A stretch of DNA of 64,000 nucleotides from Kaistia algarum (GTDB lineage: Bacteria; Pseudomonadota; Alphaproteobacteria; Rhizobiales; Kaistiaceae). The notes under the pieces were generated by a model. That model saw only the letters and a program-made list of their open reading frames with translations. It had not been told where the DNA came from and did no database searches. The stretch spans positions 2,356,001-2,420,000 of the forward strand of contig NZ_JAPKNJ010000001.1 in NCBI RefSeq assembly GCF_026343945.1, written 5' to 3'. This document shows, in pieces, positions 29,849 to 40,032 of the stretch (the stretch's first letter is position 1; each line of letters starts with the position of its first letter). The translations under genes were made by a program, and so were the position numbers.

Positions 29849-30835
29849 ATGACTGAAACGACGATCGATCGTGCCTCTCTCCCCGATACCGAGATCTCGG
29901 TGCGGGATGTGTTCGGCATCGATTCCGACCTCAAGGTCCCCGCCTTTTCCGCGGCCAACGAGCATGTCCCGGAATCGGATCCCGACTATCTCTTCGACCG
30001 GACCACGACGCTCGCCATTCTTGCCGGCTTCGCGCGCAACCGCCGCGTCATGGTCACCGGCTATCACGGCACGGGCAAGTCGACCCATATCGAGCAGGTC
30101 GCCGCGCGCCTCAACTGGCCGTGCATCCGCGTCAATCTCGACAGCCATATCAGCCGCATCGACCTGATCGGCAAGGACGCGATCGTCATCAAGGATGGGC
30201 TGCAGGTCACCGAGTTCCGTGACGGCATTCTGCCCTGGGCCTACCAGCATAATGTCGCGCTCGTGTTCGATGAATATGACGCCGGCCGTCCGGACGTGAT
30301 GTTCGTCATCCAGCGCGTCCTGGAATCCTCGGGCCGCCTGACGCTGCTTGACCAGAATCGCGTCATCCGCCCGCATCCGGCCTTCCGCCTGTTCTCCACC
30401 GCTAATACGGTCGGCCTCGGCGACACGTCCGGCCTTTATCACGGCACGCAGCAGATCAATCAGGCGCAGATGGATCGCTGGTCCATCGTCACGACGCTGA
30501 ACTATCTGCCGCATGACAATGAGGTCGGCATCGTCGTCTCCAAGGCGAAGCACTTCGCCGATCCGAAGGGCAAGGCGCTGGTCGGCCGCATGGTCCGCCT
30601 CGCCGACATGACGCGCTCGGCCTTCATCAATGGCGATCTTTCGACCGTCATGAGCCCGCGCACGGTCATCACCTGGGCCGAGAATGCCGAGATCTTCGGC
30701 GACATCGCCTTCGCGTTCCGCGTCACCTTCCTGAACAAGTGCGACGAGCTGGAGCGGCCGCTGGTCGCTGAGTTCTACCAGCGCGCCTTCGGCGAGGAAC
30801 TGGCGGAATCGGCGGCGAACGTTGTCCTGTCGTAA
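29849..30835 (+). CDS. cobS: CobS, AAA+ subunit of aerobic cobaltochelatase (or related AAA+/VWA complex)
   Basis: A 328-residue AAA+ ATPase with Walker [10 protein letters not shown] (71-79), Walker [11 protein letters not shown] (Asp141, Glu142) and the long conserved blocks of CobS. With CobT and CobN it inserts cobalt into hydrogenobyrinic acid a,c-diamide. The ATG at 29849 has GGAG 7 bases before it; an upstream in-frame ATG at 29828 is possible. No other cob gene is in the window. cobT follows after 15 bases. Confidence 0.92.
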   Translation: MTETTIDRASLPDTEISVRDVFGIDSDLKVPAFSAANEHVPESDPDYLFDRTTTLAILAGFARNRRVMVTGYHGTGKSTHIEQVAARLNWPCIRVNLDSHISRIDLIGKDAIVIKDGLQVTEFRDGILPWAYQHNVALVFDEYDAGRPDVMFVIQRVLESSGRLTLLDQNRVIRPHPAFRLFSTANTVGLGDTSGLYHGTQQINQAQMDRWSIVTTLNYLPHDNEVGIVVSKAKHFADPKGKALVGRMVRLADMTRSAFINGDLSTVMSPRTVITWAENAEIFGDIAFAFRVTFLNKCDELERPLVAEFYQRAFGEELAESAANVVLS

Positions 30836-30850
30836 CGACGGCGTACCATC

Positions 30851-32743
30851 ATGGCCGGCAGCAATTCCGACACCAGGGCGAGGCCGGGCGAACCGGCCGC
30901 CGAGCCGTTCAAGCGGGCGGTGGTCGGCTGCGTGCGCGCCATCGCCGGCAAGAGCGATCTCGAGGTCACTTTCTCGAACGACCGTCCCGTTCTGACCGGC
31001 CTGCGCGCCCGCCTGCCGGAGCCCGGCCGCAAGCCGACGGCGAACGAGATCGCTGTGACGCGCGGGCTCGGCGATTCCATGGCGCTGCGGCTTGCCTGCC
31101 ATGATCCGGCGCTGCACCGCACGGTCGCGCCCGAGGGCAAGAACGCGCGGGCGATCTTCGATGCCGTCGAGCAGGCGAGGATCGAGGCGATAGGCGCGCG
31201 GCGCATGGACGGCGTCGCCAGCAATCTCGCTGCCGCGCTGGAGGACCGCTACCATCGTGGCAATTTCCACGAGATCACTGAGCGGGCCGAGGCGCCGCTC
31301 GAGGATGCCGTGGCGCTCATGGTCCGAGAGAAGCTGACCGGGCTGAAGCCGCCCCAATCGAGCCAGCGCATCGTCGATCTCTGGCGCGACTGGGTCGAGG
31401 ACAAGGCCGGCAAGGACTTCGATCGTCTCGCCGATACGCTGGGCGACCAGAAGCGCTTCGCCTCCGCCGTCCGCTCGCTGCTCGCCTCGCTCGACATGGG
31501 CGACGAGTTGGGGGAAGGCGAGGACGAACCGAACGACGAGGACGGCGAGGCGAGCGATGATTCCGGCTCCGAGCAGGAGAACGGCTCCGAGCAGCCCGAC
31601 CAGTCCGACAGCGAATCGCAGGAAGAATCCGAGGCGACCGGCGACGATACCGATGCCGGCGATACCGAGACCACGGAAGCCGGCGCGGAGGACGAATCCG
31701 AGGGCGAGGACGCGGAGGATGCGCGCGATGCCGGCGAGGCACGTCGGCCCGACAGCCCGTTCACCCCGCATGTCCCGACGACCGACTACAAGGCGTTCAC
31801 GACCCGTTTCGACGAGACGATCAAGGCCGAGGACCTCTGTGATTCGGCCGAGCTCGACCGTCTGCGCGGTTTTCTCGACAAGCAGCTCTCCAATCTGCAG
31901 GGCGCGGTCGGGCGGCTGGCCAACCGGCTGCAGCGCCGCCTGATGGCGCAGCAGAGCCGGTCGTGGGATTTCGATCGCGAGGAGGGCATGCTCGATCCGG
32001 CGCGCCTGCACCGCGTCGTCACCGACCCGATGCAGCCGCTCTCGTTCAAGATCGAGAAAGACACGGATTTCCGCGATACCGTCGTGACGCTGCTGCTCGA
32101 CAATTCGGGCTCGATGCGTGGCCGGCCGATCACGGTCGCGGCCACCTGCGCCGACATTTTGGCGCGGACGCTGGAGCGCTGCGGAGTCAAGGTCGAGATC
32201 CTCGGCTTCACGACGCGTGCCTGGAAGGGCGGGCAGTCGCGCGAGGCCTGGCTGCAGGCCGGCAAGCCGGCGGCGCCCGGGCGGCTCAACGACCTCCGCC
32301 ACATCATCTACAAGGCGGCGGACGCGCCCTGGCGGCGGGCTCGGCGCAATCTCGGGCTGATGATGCGCGAAGGCCTGCTCAAGGAGAACATCGACGGCGA
32401 GGCGCTCGACTGGGCGCATAAGCGACTGCTCGTGCGCTCGGAGCAGCGCAAGATCCTGATGATGATCTCCGACGGCGCGCCGGTCGATGATTCGACGCTC
32501 TCCGTGAACACCGGCAATTATCTGGAGCGGCATCTGCGCTTCATCATCGACGAGATCGAAAACCGTTCGCCGGTCGAGCTGATCGCGATCGGCATCGGCC
32601 ATGACGTGACGCGCTATTACAAGCGCGCGGTCACGATCGTCGATGCCGAGGAACTGGCTGGCGCCATGACCGAGAAGCTGGCCGAACTGTTCGATGAGAA
32701 GGCAAAGGCACCGGCCCCCCGGCGGCGGATGGCCGGCCGATGA
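30851..32743 (+). CDS. cobT: CobT, VWA subunit of cobaltochelatase
   Basis: A 630-residue protein. An N-terminal helical domain (1-210) is followed by a very acidic low-complexity region (about 215-300, mostly Glu/Asp/Ser), then a C-terminal von Willebrand A domain with a MIDAS motif starting at Asp417 ([11 protein letters not shown]). CobT forms a two-tiered ring complex with CobS. The acidic hinge is normal for the family. The downstream gene overlaps its stop as ATGA. Confidence 0.93.
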   Translation: MAGSNSDTRARPGEPAAEPFKRAVVGCVRAIAGKSDLEVTFSNDRPVLTGLRARLPEPGRKPTANEIAVTRGLGDSMALRLACHDPALHRTVAPEGKNARAIFDAVEQARIEAIGARRMDGVASNLAAALEDRYHRGNFHEITERAEAPLEDAVALMVREKLTGLKPPQSSQRIVDLWRDWVEDKAGKDFDRLADTLGDQKRFASAVRSLLASLDMGDELGEGEDEPNDEDGEASDDSGSEQENGSEQPDQSDSESQEESEATGDDTDAGDTETTEAGAEDESEGEDAEDARDAGEARRPDSPFTPHVPTTDYKAFTTRFDETIKAEDLCDSAELDRLRGFLDKQLSNLQGAVGRLANRLQRRLMAQQSRSWDFDREEGMLDPARLHRVVTDPMQPLSFKIEKDTDFRDTVVTLLLDNSGSMRGRPITVAATCADILARTLERCGVKVEILGFTTRAWKGGQSREAWLQAGKPAAPGRLNDLRHIIYKAADAPWRRARRNLGLMMREGLLKENIDGEALDWAHKRLLVRSEQRKILMMISDGAPVDDSTLSVNTGNYLERHLRFIIDEIENRSPVELIAIGIGHDVTRYYKRAVTIVDAEELAGAMTEKLAELFDEKAKAPAPRRRMAGR

Positions 32744-33798
32744 CGGCGGCGGTATTCGCCGTTTTCCGGGTCTTCCTGTTCGCCGCGGCTGTTTCACTTC
32801 ATCTCCTGCCCTCGGTGGCGGGATCGGCGGAGGCCGCCGGCTTCGCGCCGATCGAGATCCGTACGACGGCGATAGAGAATTTCCTGATCGGCCGGTCGCA
32901 GACCCGCTTTGGCGAGTTCGAGTTCCGCGGCGGGATCGTGGTGACGTCGAGCGAACCCAATTTCGGCGGCCTGTCCGGCCTCGATTTCGCGCCGGACGGC
33001 AAGCGCTTCACCGCGATATCCGATATCGGCTATTGGTTTCGTGGCGAGGTCGAACGCTCGAATGGCTGGCTGACGGGAATTTCGGGCGGCGAATGGGCGA
33101 CGATCCTGAACGCGGCCGGAAAGCCGGTCGGTGCCAAGCGCAATGCCGACGCTGAGGGGCTGCGCTTCGGTACGCTCGGCGGGCGCGACGTCGCCTATGT
33201 CTCGTTCGAGCAGACCAATGATCTGAAGGCCTACCGGCTCGAACCGGATCTCGCCCTCTCCCGTCCGCAGCAAATTGCCCTGCCGAAAAGCGCCAAGGGC
33301 ATCAAGCGCAATCGCGGCTTCGAGGCGCTGGCGATCGCGCCGGCAAACTCGGCGCTCGCCGGCTCGCCGATCCTCATCGCCGAGCGGACGCTCGACAAGG
33401 CCGGCAATCACCGCGCCTTCGTCGTCAACGGGCCGCTCGCCGGGACTTTTTCCGTGGTGCGCAGTGATGATTTCGACGTTACCGACGCCGATTTCCTGCC
33501 GAATGGCGATCTGCTGATCCTCGAGCGGATGGTGGACCTGCCCTTCGGCGTCAAGATGCGCCTACGCCGCCTGGACGCCTCGCGCATCCGCCCCGGCGCG
33601 CTGGTCGACGGTCCCGTCGTGATGGAGGCCAATATGGGCAACCAGATCGACAATATGGAAGGCCTCGCGGTCACGACCGACCCCGATGGCCGCCCCCGGA
33701 TCACCCTGGTCTCCGACGACAATCTCTCCTTCATCCAGCGCACCCTGATGCTGGAATTCGTCTGGCTGGGTCCAACAAGGAGCGCGGCGAACGAGTAG
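32740..33798 (+). CDS. secreted esterase-like-activity-of-phytase family protein
   Basis: A 352-residue protein with a signal peptide (about 1-33, ending GSAEAAG) and a beta-propeller-like domain of the phytase-esterase type: [20 protein letters not shown] near the start, [21 protein letters not shown] and [24 protein letters not shown] near the end. Substrate unknown. It is translationally coupled to cobT. Confidence 0.85.
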   Translation: MTAAVFAVFRVFLFAAAVSLHLLPSVAGSAEAAGFAPIEIRTTAIENFLIGRSQTRFGEFEFRGGIVVTSSEPNFGGLSGLDFAPDGKRFTAISDIGYWFRGEVERSNGWLTGISGGEWATILNAAGKPVGAKRNADAEGLRFGTLGGRDVAYVSFEQTNDLKAYRLEPDLALSRPQQIALPKSAKGIKRNRGFEALAIAPANSALAGSPILIAERTLDKAGNHRAFVVNGPLAGTFSVVRSDDFDVTDADFLPNGDLLILERMVDLPFGVKMRLRRLDASRIRPGALVDGPVVMEANMGNQIDNMEGLAVTTDPDGRPRITLVSDDNLSFIQRTLMLEFVWLGPTRSAANE

Positions 33799-33807
33799 TC
33801 TTTTCCT

Positions 33808-33832
33808 CAGCCCTCCCTCAAGGGGAGGGCTG
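33808..33832. repeat. hairpin between convergent genes
   Basis: A 9-bp inverted repeat (CAGCCCTCC / GGAGGGCTG, 7-base loop) between two convergent genes. Neither strand has a T-run after it, so it is not a classical terminator. It may slow polymerase or be a REP-type palindrome. Confidence 0.5.
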
Positions 33833-33841
33833 AAGCGGAGA

Positions 33842-36800
33842 CTACACCGCCACCCTGACGCCGATCGCGATCGGCTGGTCGTCCAGCGTCGTTTCCGTGA
33901 CGAAGCCTTCCGGCGTGTCGCCGGTCGGGCGCAGGCTTTCGGCCAAGGTCTCGGCCTTCACCGTATCGGCGTGGGTGAGGATCGCGGCCTCGGCGCCGTT
34001 GGCCGTCTTCAGCTCGATATGGATGCGGTCGGAGATGCGGAAACCCGCTTCCTTGCGCGCCATCTGGACGAGGCGGATGAAATCGCGGGCCGTTCCTTCG
34101 CGCTCCAGATCCGCGTCGACATGGGTGTCGAGCACGACGACGCCGGCCGACCCGTCGAAGGGCGCCGCGTCGACGCCGTCATTGGCCTGGAACTTCAGGA
34201 AATACTCGCCGGAAGCGAGGCTGACGCCGCCGACCTCGACGCTGTCTCCGACGAGCTTCCAGTCGCCGGCCTTGGCGGCGGCGATGACGGCCTTCAGCTG
34301 CGCGCCAAGGCGCTTGCCGACGACGGGAAGGTTCGGCGTCAGCACCGGACGGCCGAAGGCGAGCGGCTCGTTCGAGAATTCGACCGTGCGGACATTCGCC
34401 TCGTCCTTGATGATCGGCTCCAGCCATTTCGAGAAGGAGATCACGTCGAGATCGCGATGCGCGACGGTGAGCTTCTTCAGCGGCAGGCGGTTCCGAAGGC
34501 CCTTGATCGTGCGGATCGAGGCGGCGGCCGAACAGATCTCGCGTGCGACATCCATGCGTTCGACGAGGACCGGATCATAGGCGAGCGCAGCCGCATCCGG
34601 CCAGTCCGCGAGATGCACGCTCTCGCCTCCGGTCAGAGCACGGTGGATATGCTCGGTCAGGTAGGGCAGGAACGGCGCCAGCGCGCGGGTCATCGTCACG
34701 AGCACGGTGTAGAGCGTGTCGTAAGCGGCCTGCTTGTCGGCGTCCTTCTCGGCCTTCCAGAAGCGCTCGCGCGAGCGGCGGATGAACCAGTTGTTCAGCG
34801 CTTCGATGAAGGGCGGGAAAGCGTCGGTGGCGCCGGCGAGGTCGAGCTTCTCCATCGATGCCTCGATGCCGCGGATCAGATCCGCGGTCTTGGCGAGGAT
34901 ATAGCGGTCGAGCTCATTGTCGGCGGTCGTGACCATCCGGCCCTTCGCGCCGTCGATATTGGCGTAGAGGGTAAAGAAGGAATAGGCGTTCCAGATCGGC
35001 AGCATGACCTGGCGCACCGTCTCGGCGATGGCGCGGCCGTCCTTCGGCATGGCGAGATCGCCGCCGGAAAGCAGCGGCGAGGAGACGAGATACCAGCGCA
35101 GCGCATCGGCGCCATAGGTATCGAACACCTCGATCGGGTCGGGATAGTTCTTCAGCCGCTTGGAGAGTTTCTGCTTGTTCTCGTCGAGCACGACGCCGTG
35201 GCAGACGACCGAGCGGAATGGCGCCTTGTCGAACAGGGCCGTCGACATGACCATCAGCGTGTAGAACCAGCCGCGCGTCTGCGCGACATATTCGACGATG
35301 AAATCGCCGGGGAAATGGTCCTCGAACCAGTCCTTGTTCTCGAACGGGTAATGCACCTGCGCGAACGGCATCGAGCCGCTCTCGAACCAGCAATCCAGAA
35401 CGTCCTCGACGCGGCGCATGACGGATTTGCCGGTCGGATCGTCCGGGTTCGGGCGGGTCAGATCGTCGATATAGGGGCGGTGCAGATCATGCGGGCGCAC
35501 GCCGAAATCGCGCTCGATCTCGTCGAGCGAGCCATAGACGTCCATGCGCGGATAATCGGGATCATCCGATTTCCACACCGGGATCGGCGAGCCCCAGAAG
35601 CGGTTGCGGCCGATGTTCCAGTCGCGCGCATTCTCCAGCCATTTGCCGAAGAGGCCGTCGCGGATGTGCTCAGGGACCCAGGTGATGTCCCGGTTGAGCT
35701 CGACCATCCGATCCTTGAACGCGGTGACGCTCACATACCAGGAGCGCAGCGCCTTGTAGATCAGCGGCTGGTCGGTGCGCCAGCAATGGGGATAATTATG
35801 GTCATAGGTTTCGTGGCGCAGCACGACATTGTGCTGCTGCTTCAGATCGCGGATGACTTCCTTGTTGGCCTCGAAGACGTTCGTGCCGGCATAGTCGGGC
35901 GCCTCGGCCGTGAAATTGCCGGCGAAATCGACCGGGTCGACGACCGGGATGCCGTTCGCCTGTGCCAGCGCCATGTCGTCCTCGCCGAAGGCAGGCGCGA
36001 TATGGACGACGCCGGTGCCGTCGGTCATCTCGATGAACGAGCCGGCATGGACGCGGAAGGCGCCTTCCTGACGGCGGCTCTCGAAGAAGGGGAAGAGCGG
36101 CTGGTAGGTGCGGCCGACAAGTTCCGCTCCCCGCACCTGCCCGACTTCGGACCAGCCTTCGAGTTCCTTGGCATAATTGCCGACGAGCGGCGCGCCGACG
36201 ATGACGCGCTCGCCGCCCTTTTCCAGCACGGCGTAATCGGCGTCGGCGGCCACGGCGAGCGCCATGTTGGAGGGCAGCGTCCAGGGCGTCGTTGTCCAGG
36301 CGGCGAGCCGCGTCGGCTTGTCGCCTGCCGCGAGCGGGTCGAGCAGGAAGCCGACCGTCAGCGCCGGGTCCTGGCGCATGCGGTAGGAATTGTCGAGGCG
36401 GGTCTCGAAGTTCGAGAGCGGCGTCTGCGCGGCCCATGAATAGGGCACGACCCGGTATCCCTCATAGATGAGGCCCTTGTCGTGAAGCTGCTTGAACGCC
36501 CACATGACGCTCTCCATGAAAGAGAGGTCCATGGTCTTGTAATCATTCTTGAAATCGACCCAGCGCGCGGCGCGGGTGACGTAATATTCCCAGTCCGAGG
36601 TGAATTGCTGCACCGAGGTGCGGCAATGCTCGTTGAAGCGCGCGACGCCATATTTCAGGATTTCAAGCCGTCCCGAGACGCCAAGCTCCTTCTCGGACTG
36701 CATCTCGGCCGGGAGGCCATGGCAATCCCAGCCGAAGCGGCGGTCGACCACCTTGCCGCGCATGGTCTGGTAGCGCGGCACCAGATCCTTGACGAAGCCG

Positions 36801-37006
36801 GTGACGAGATGGCCGTAATGCGGCAGGCCATTGGCGAAGGGCGGGCCGTCATAGAAGACGAATTCCGAGGCGCCCTGTTCGCGGCGCTGCCGGATCGACG
36901 CCTCGAAGGTACCGTTTTCCTTCCACCAAGCGCCGATCGCTTCCTCGATCTTCGGAAACGACGGCGAGGGCTCGGCGGCGGGATAGACGGTCTTCGGATC
37001 GGTCAT
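33842..37006 (-). CDS. ileS: isoleucyl-tRNA synthetase, eukaryote-like (type 2)
   Basis: A 1054-residue class I synthetase charging tRNA-Ile. The HIGH motif appears as HYGH (63-66, in GLPHYGHL) and KMSKS as KLSKR (613-617, then LKNYPDP). These variants, the RFGWDCHGLPAE block and the length match type 2 IleRS, found in eukaryotes and some bacteria and usually little affected by mupirocin. The editing domain follows the usual order (LAAWTTTPWTLPSNMALAV). Whether the genome also has a type 1 copy is unknown. Confidence 0.93.
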   Translation of the reverse strand: MTDPKTVYPAAEPSPSFPKIEEAIGAWWKENGTFEASIRQRREQGASEFVFYDGPPFANGLPHYGHLVTGFVKDLVPRYQTMRGKVVDRRFGWDCHGLPAEMQSEKELGVSGRLEILKYGVARFNEHCRTSVQQFTSDWEYYVTRAARWVDFKNDYKTMDLSFMESVMWAFKQLHDKGLIYEGYRVVPYSWAAQTPLSNFETRLDNSYRMRQDPALTVGFLLDPLAAGDKPTRLAAWTTTPWTLPSNMALAVAADADYAVLEKGGERVIVGAPLVGNYAKELEGWSEVGQVRGAELVGRTYQPLFPFFESRRQEGAFRVHAGSFIEMTDGTGVVHIAPAFGEDDMALAQANGIPVVDPVDFAGNFTAEAPDYAGTNVFEANKEVIRDLKQQHNVVLRHETYDHNYPHCWRTDQPLIYKALRSWYVSVTAFKDRMVELNRDITWVPEHIRDGLFGKWLENARDWNIGRNRFWGSPIPVWKSDDPDYPRMDVYGSLDEIERDFGVRPHDLHRPYIDDLTRPNPDDPTGKSVMRRVEDVLDCWFESGSMPFAQVHYPFENKDWFEDHFPGDFIVEYVAQTRGWFYTLMVMSTALFDKAPFRSVVCHGVVLDENKQKLSKRLKNYPDPIEVFDTYGADALRWYLVSSPLLSGGDLAMPKDGRAIAETVRQVMLPIWNAYSFFTLYANIDGAKGRMVTTADNELDRYILAKTADLIRGIEASMEKLDLAGATDAFPPFIEALNNWFIRRSRERFWKAEKDADKQAAYDTLYTVLVTMTRALAPFLPYLTEHIHRALTGGESVHLADWPDAAALAYDPVLVERMDVAREICSAAASIRTIKGLRNRLPLKKLTVAHRDLDVISFSKWLEPIIKDEANVRTVEFSNEPLAFGRPVLTPNLPVVGKRLGAQLKAVIAAAKAGDWKLVGDSVEVGGVSLASGEYFLKFQANDGVDAAPFDGSAGVVVLDTHVDADLEREGTARDFIRLVQMARKEAGFRISDRIHIELKTANGAEAAILTHADTVKAETLAESLRPTGDTPEGFVTETTLDDQPIAIGVRVAV

Positions 37007-37125
37007 GACGAGATGTCTTCGGTTTGGGCGGAAATCGGCGTTTCAGATAGCGCCTTTGACGGTGAGGCGCCACCCCTGGGCGGGGAGGGCGTCATATGGA
37101 AAGCGGGAGCGGGCAGGGGAAGGGC

Positions 37126-37533
37126 TCAGGACGTCGCTACAGGCGTGCCTTCTTCCCCCTCTCCCGCTTGCGGGAGAGGGTCGGGGTGAGGGGCTTGCTT
37201 CAAGGCTGCGAGGATCGCGCTGAGAACGCCGTCGAGATTTCCGATGACGTCATTGTTCCAGAAGCGGATCACGCGATAGCCAAGGATATTCAGCGAGGCC
37301 GTTCGGCGAGCATCGTGCTCTGCGCGATGGTCAGCATGCTGGCTGCCGTCAAGTTCCACGATCAGCATCGCTTCCTTGCAGACGAAGTCCGCGACAAAGG
37401 AATCGATCGGCACCTGGCGTCGGAATTTCCAGCCATCGAGACGTCGGTCACGAAGATATCCCCACAGCCGCCGCTCAACGTCGGTCTGGTCGCGGCGGAG
37501 ACGGCGGGCGATCTTGGTTTCCGGGCTCGTCAA
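37126..37533 (-). CDS. DUF559 endonuclease-domain protein
   Basis: A 135-residue protein of the DUF559 family, a small PD-(D/E)XK-like domain related to very-short-patch-repair endonucleases. Family blocks include RRDQTDVERRLWGYLRDRRL, FRRQVPIDSFVADFVC, the core LIVELDGSQH and GYRVIRFWNNDVIGNLDGV. It starts with TTG and no clear ribosome-binding site. Its last 20 or so codons (PHPDPLPQAGEGEE) are made of a palindromic repeat whose inverted copy lies 10 bases upstream of the start. Confidence 0.8.
   Translation of the reverse strand: MTSPETKIARRLRRDQTDVERRLWGYLRDRRLDGWKFRRQVPIDSFVADFVCKEAMLIVELDGSQHADHRAEHDARRTASLNILGYRVIRFWNNDVIGNLDGVLSAILAALKQAPHPDPLPQAGEGEEGTPVATS
37157..37192 (-). repeat. 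palindromic repeat copy 1, inside the DUF559 3' end
   Basis: A 24-base palindrome (CCCTCTCCCGC-TT-GCGGGAGAGGG, 11-bp arms) plus a 12-base side arm. Its reverse complement matches 33 of 36 bases of the copy at 37544-37579, so the two are inverted. Such GC-rich palindromes occur as dispersed repeats in many alphaproteobacteria. Confidence 0.75.
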
Positions 37534-37543
37534 GGAAGCAAGG

Positions 37544-37579
37544 CCCTCACCCCAACCCTCTCCCGCTTGCGGGAGAGGG
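37544..37579 (+). repeat. palindromic repeat copy 2, upstream of DUF559
   Basis: Same 36-base unit as copy 1 in opposite orientation: a 12-base side arm CCCTCACCCCAA, then the 24-base palindrome. It lies between the purK end and the DUF559 start. Confidence 0.75.
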
Positions 37580-37625
37580 GGTCTGGCCGGTGAACCATGG
37601 CCGGCACAGCTTCATGGCTGCGTTC

Positions 37626-38714
37626 TCACCGCTTCGCGAAGATCCTGTTCACATGGCCCATCTTGCGGCCTGAGCGCGTCTCGCTCTTGCCGTAGAGATG
37701 CAGCCTCGCACCGGGTTTGGCGGCGAGTGGTGTCCAGTCGTCGGCCTCGAAGCCGATCAGATTGGTCATTACCGCGTCGCTGTGGCGCTCCGTCGAGCCG
37801 AGCGGCCAGCCGGCGATGGCGCGGATGTGGTTCTCGAATTGCGAGACGAGGCAGCCATCCTGCGTCCAATGGCCTGAGTTATGGACGCGGGGCGCGATCT
37901 CGTTGACCAGCAGCGTCTCGGTGCCGCCCTCCTCGGTCACGAACATCTCGACCGCCAGCAGCCCGACATAGCCGAGCGCCTCGGCGATGCGAATCGCGAT
38001 GGCTCGGGCCTCGGCGGCGGTGTCCGGCGCGATCGAAGCGGGGACGGTTGAGGTGGCGAGGATGTGGTTGCGGTGGACATTCTCGGCGATGTCGTAAACG
38101 GCGGTCGCCCCGCGCTTCGACCGGACCACCAGCGCCGAGATCTCGCGCGTGAACGAGACGAAGCCTTCCAGCACGGCCGGCTTGCCGCCGATCGCCGCGA
38201 AGGCGGCCGCCGCGTCGTCGCCCTCGCGGATCATGATCTGGCCCTTGCCGTCATAGCCGAGGCGGCGGGTCTTCAGGATCGAAGGGCGCCCGAGGCGGGA
38301 GAGCGCGGTTTCAAGGTCGCTGACGCGATCGACAGTGGCGAAGGGGGCGACGGCGATGCCCAGTTCCTGCATCAGCCGCTTCTCGGACAGTCGATCCTGC
38401 GACACGGCGAGGGCGCGCTGGCCCGGCAGGACGGTTGCCTGCTCCTCGAGGAAGGCGGCCGTTTCGGACGGAACGTTCTCGAATTCATAGGTGATGACGT
38501 CGACCGATCCGGCGAAGGCGGCAAGCGCCCGCTGGTTCTCGTACGAGGCGACGGTGCGGGCCGCGACGACGTCGAAGGCCGGGCTTTCGCCCTCGGGGCA
38601 ATAGATATGACAGCGAAAGCCCAGTTCGGCGGCGGCCAGCGCGAGCATGCGGCCGAGCTGGCCGCCGCCGAGAATACCGATGGTCGAGCCGGGCTTCAGG
38701 ACAGAATCAGACAT
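37626..38714 (-). CDS. purK: N5-carboxyaminoimidazole ribonucleotide synthase
   Basis: A 362-residue ATP-grasp enzyme of purine synthesis, making N5-CAIR from AIR, ATP and bicarbonate. [22 protein letters not shown] at the start, [25 protein letters not shown] and [14 protein letters not shown] are typical. Its start overlaps the end of purE by 8 bases. Confidence 0.95.
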   Translation of the reverse strand: MSDSVLKPGSTIGILGGGQLGRMLALAAAELGFRCHIYCPEGESPAFDVVAARTVASYENQRALAAFAGSVDVITYEFENVPSETAAFLEEQATVLPGQRALAVSQDRLSEKRLMQELGIAVAPFATVDRVSDLETALSRLGRPSILKTRRLGYDGKGQIMIREGDDAAAAFAAIGGKPAVLEGFVSFTREISALVVRSKRGATAVYDIAENVHRNHILATSTVPASIAPDTAAEARAIAIRIAEALGYVGLLAVEMFVTEEGGTETLLVNEIAPRVHNSGHWTQDGCLVSQFENHIRAIAGWPLGSTERHSDAVMTNLIGFEADDWTPLAAKPGARLHLYGKSETRSGRKMGHVNRIFAKR

Positions 38715-39204
38715 CGTCGGTCGGGCGCTCCGCTACGCGGGAAGACTGGGCCTCGCGCCAGGCGTCGAGCCGTTCGGCGAGCGCTGGATCCTCCAGCGCC
38801 AGGATAGCGGCGGCGAGCAAGGCGGCGTTGATCGCGCCCGCCTTGCCGATGGCGAGCGTTCCCACGGGAATGCCGGCCGGCATCTGCACGATGGAGAGCA
38901 GGCTGTCCTCACCATGCAAGGCCTTCGATTCGACCGGCACGCCCAGCACGGGCAGCGGCGTCATCGAGGCGCACATGCCGGGCAGATGCGCAGCGCCGCC
39001 GGCACCGGCGACGATGACCTTGTAGCCGGTCGCCTTCGCCGTGGTGGCGAAATCGACGAGGCGCTGCGGGGTGCGGTGGGCGGAAATGATCCGGTCGTCA
39101 TGGGCAACGCCCAGCGCATCGAGGGTCTCGGCCGCGAAACGCATGGTCTGCCAGTCGGACTGGCTGCCCATGATGATGGCGACGGGCGGCGGGGGAACTG
39201 CCAA
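38707..39204 (-). CDS. purE: N5-carboxyaminoimidazole ribonucleotide mutase
   Basis: A 165-residue class I PurE that converts N5-CAIR to CAIR. The active-site blocks [36 protein letters not shown] and [20 protein letters not shown] are complete. It forms a purEK operon with overlap. Confidence 0.95.
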   Translation of the reverse strand: MAVPPPPVAIIMGSQSDWQTMRFAAETLDALGVAHDDRIISAHRTPQRLVDFATTAKATGYKVIVAGAGGAAHLPGMCASMTPLPVLGVPVESKALHGEDSLLSIVQMPAGIPVGTLAIGKAGAINAALLAAAILALEDPALAERLDAWREAQSSRVAERPTDDV

Positions 39205-39342
39205 GCTCGTTTTCTCCGAAACTCCGATGCAAGGGATGGTGAATTATAGGATCGCAGGGCCTTGCCGCAAGCGCGTCGGCTATCTCCGCTCCGGTGACGG
39301 AGCGTTAACCATTGCTGAACCGGATTCCGGCATCCTGCGACT

Positions 39343-40032
39343 ATGCCGACCGCCAAGCCCAACCCGTTCGACAATCTCGACAATCCGGCCATGCCGTCTT
39401 TGCGTATGCGCGGGCGGCCGAGGCGGGAGGACGATGAGGAAACCGCTCGCGAATCCGGCGAGCCGAATGCGCTGCTGGCGCGGCTGGCCCAGGAAGTGGC
39501 GGCGCTTCGCTCCGCCCTCGACGCGAGCCGACACAAGATAGCGCGACTGGAGGCAGAAGCGTCGGAAGATCCCGTGTCGGGGCTCCTGAACCAGCGCGCC
39601 CTGCTGCGCGAGATCGAGAAGGCCATCGAATTCCGTGCCCGCTATCGCGCCGATCTGGCGTTTGCGCTGCTATCGGCCGATGGCATGAGCGGCGTTGCCG
39701 AGCGGCACGGCCAGCCGGTCGTCCGCCGGGTCCTTCGCACCATGGGGGAGCGGCTGCGCGGGGCGATCCGCTCCTGCGATGTGGCCGCGCGAATCGAGCC
39801 GTATCAATTCGCCGTCGTGCTGTGGAACGCCTCGCCGGACGATTGCGCGCGACGGCTCGATCTCATTCGCGCGGGGCTGGGCGGCATGGACCGATTGCTC
39901 GAAGGCCGTGTGGCGGCGGTGCGCATTCGCGCGGTGGCGACAGCAATCGAGGCGGGTGACAACGCGGTCGGCGTGCTCGCCCGGGCGGAGGGGATGCTGG
40001 CCGATATGCCGTGCCGCGCGGTCAGGCGCTGA
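39343..40032 (+). CDS. degenerate GGDEF-domain protein
   Basis: A 229-residue protein. A basic/acidic N-terminus (1-50) and a coiled-coil stretch (about 50-75) precede a GGDEF-like fold (DPVSGLLNQRALLREIEKAI, then RRVLRTMGERLRGAIRSCDV). The active-site GGDEF loop reads IEPYQF in ARIEPYQFAVVL, so diguanylate cyclase activity is not expected. There is no sensory or membrane domain. It could bind nucleotide or act as a scaffold. Its 3' end overlaps the DUF465 gene on the other strand by 11 bases. Confidence 0.75.
   Translation: MPTAKPNPFDNLDNPAMPSLRMRGRPRREDDEETARESGEPNALLARLAQEVAALRSALDASRHKIARLEAEASEDPVSGLLNQRALLREIEKAIEFRARYRADLAFALLSADGMSGVAERHGQPVVRRVLRTMGERLRGAIRSCDVAARIEPYQFAVVLWNASPDDCARRLDLIRAGLGGMDRLLEGRVAAVRIRAVATAIEAGDNAVGVLARAEGMLADMPCRAVRR

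Noticed and set aside
31490-31760. Acidic low-complexity stretch in cobT as a repeat or transferred segment
   Set aside because: A Glu/Asp-rich hinge between the helical and VWA domains is normal for CobT.
29723-32797. 1024-codon open frame on the minus strand across cobS and cobT
   Set aside because: Antisense shadow of two well-supported genes; composition is Arg/Asp/Gly-rich without motifs.
33971-36439. 822-codon open frame on the plus strand
   Set aside because: Antisense to ileS; no domain resemblance.
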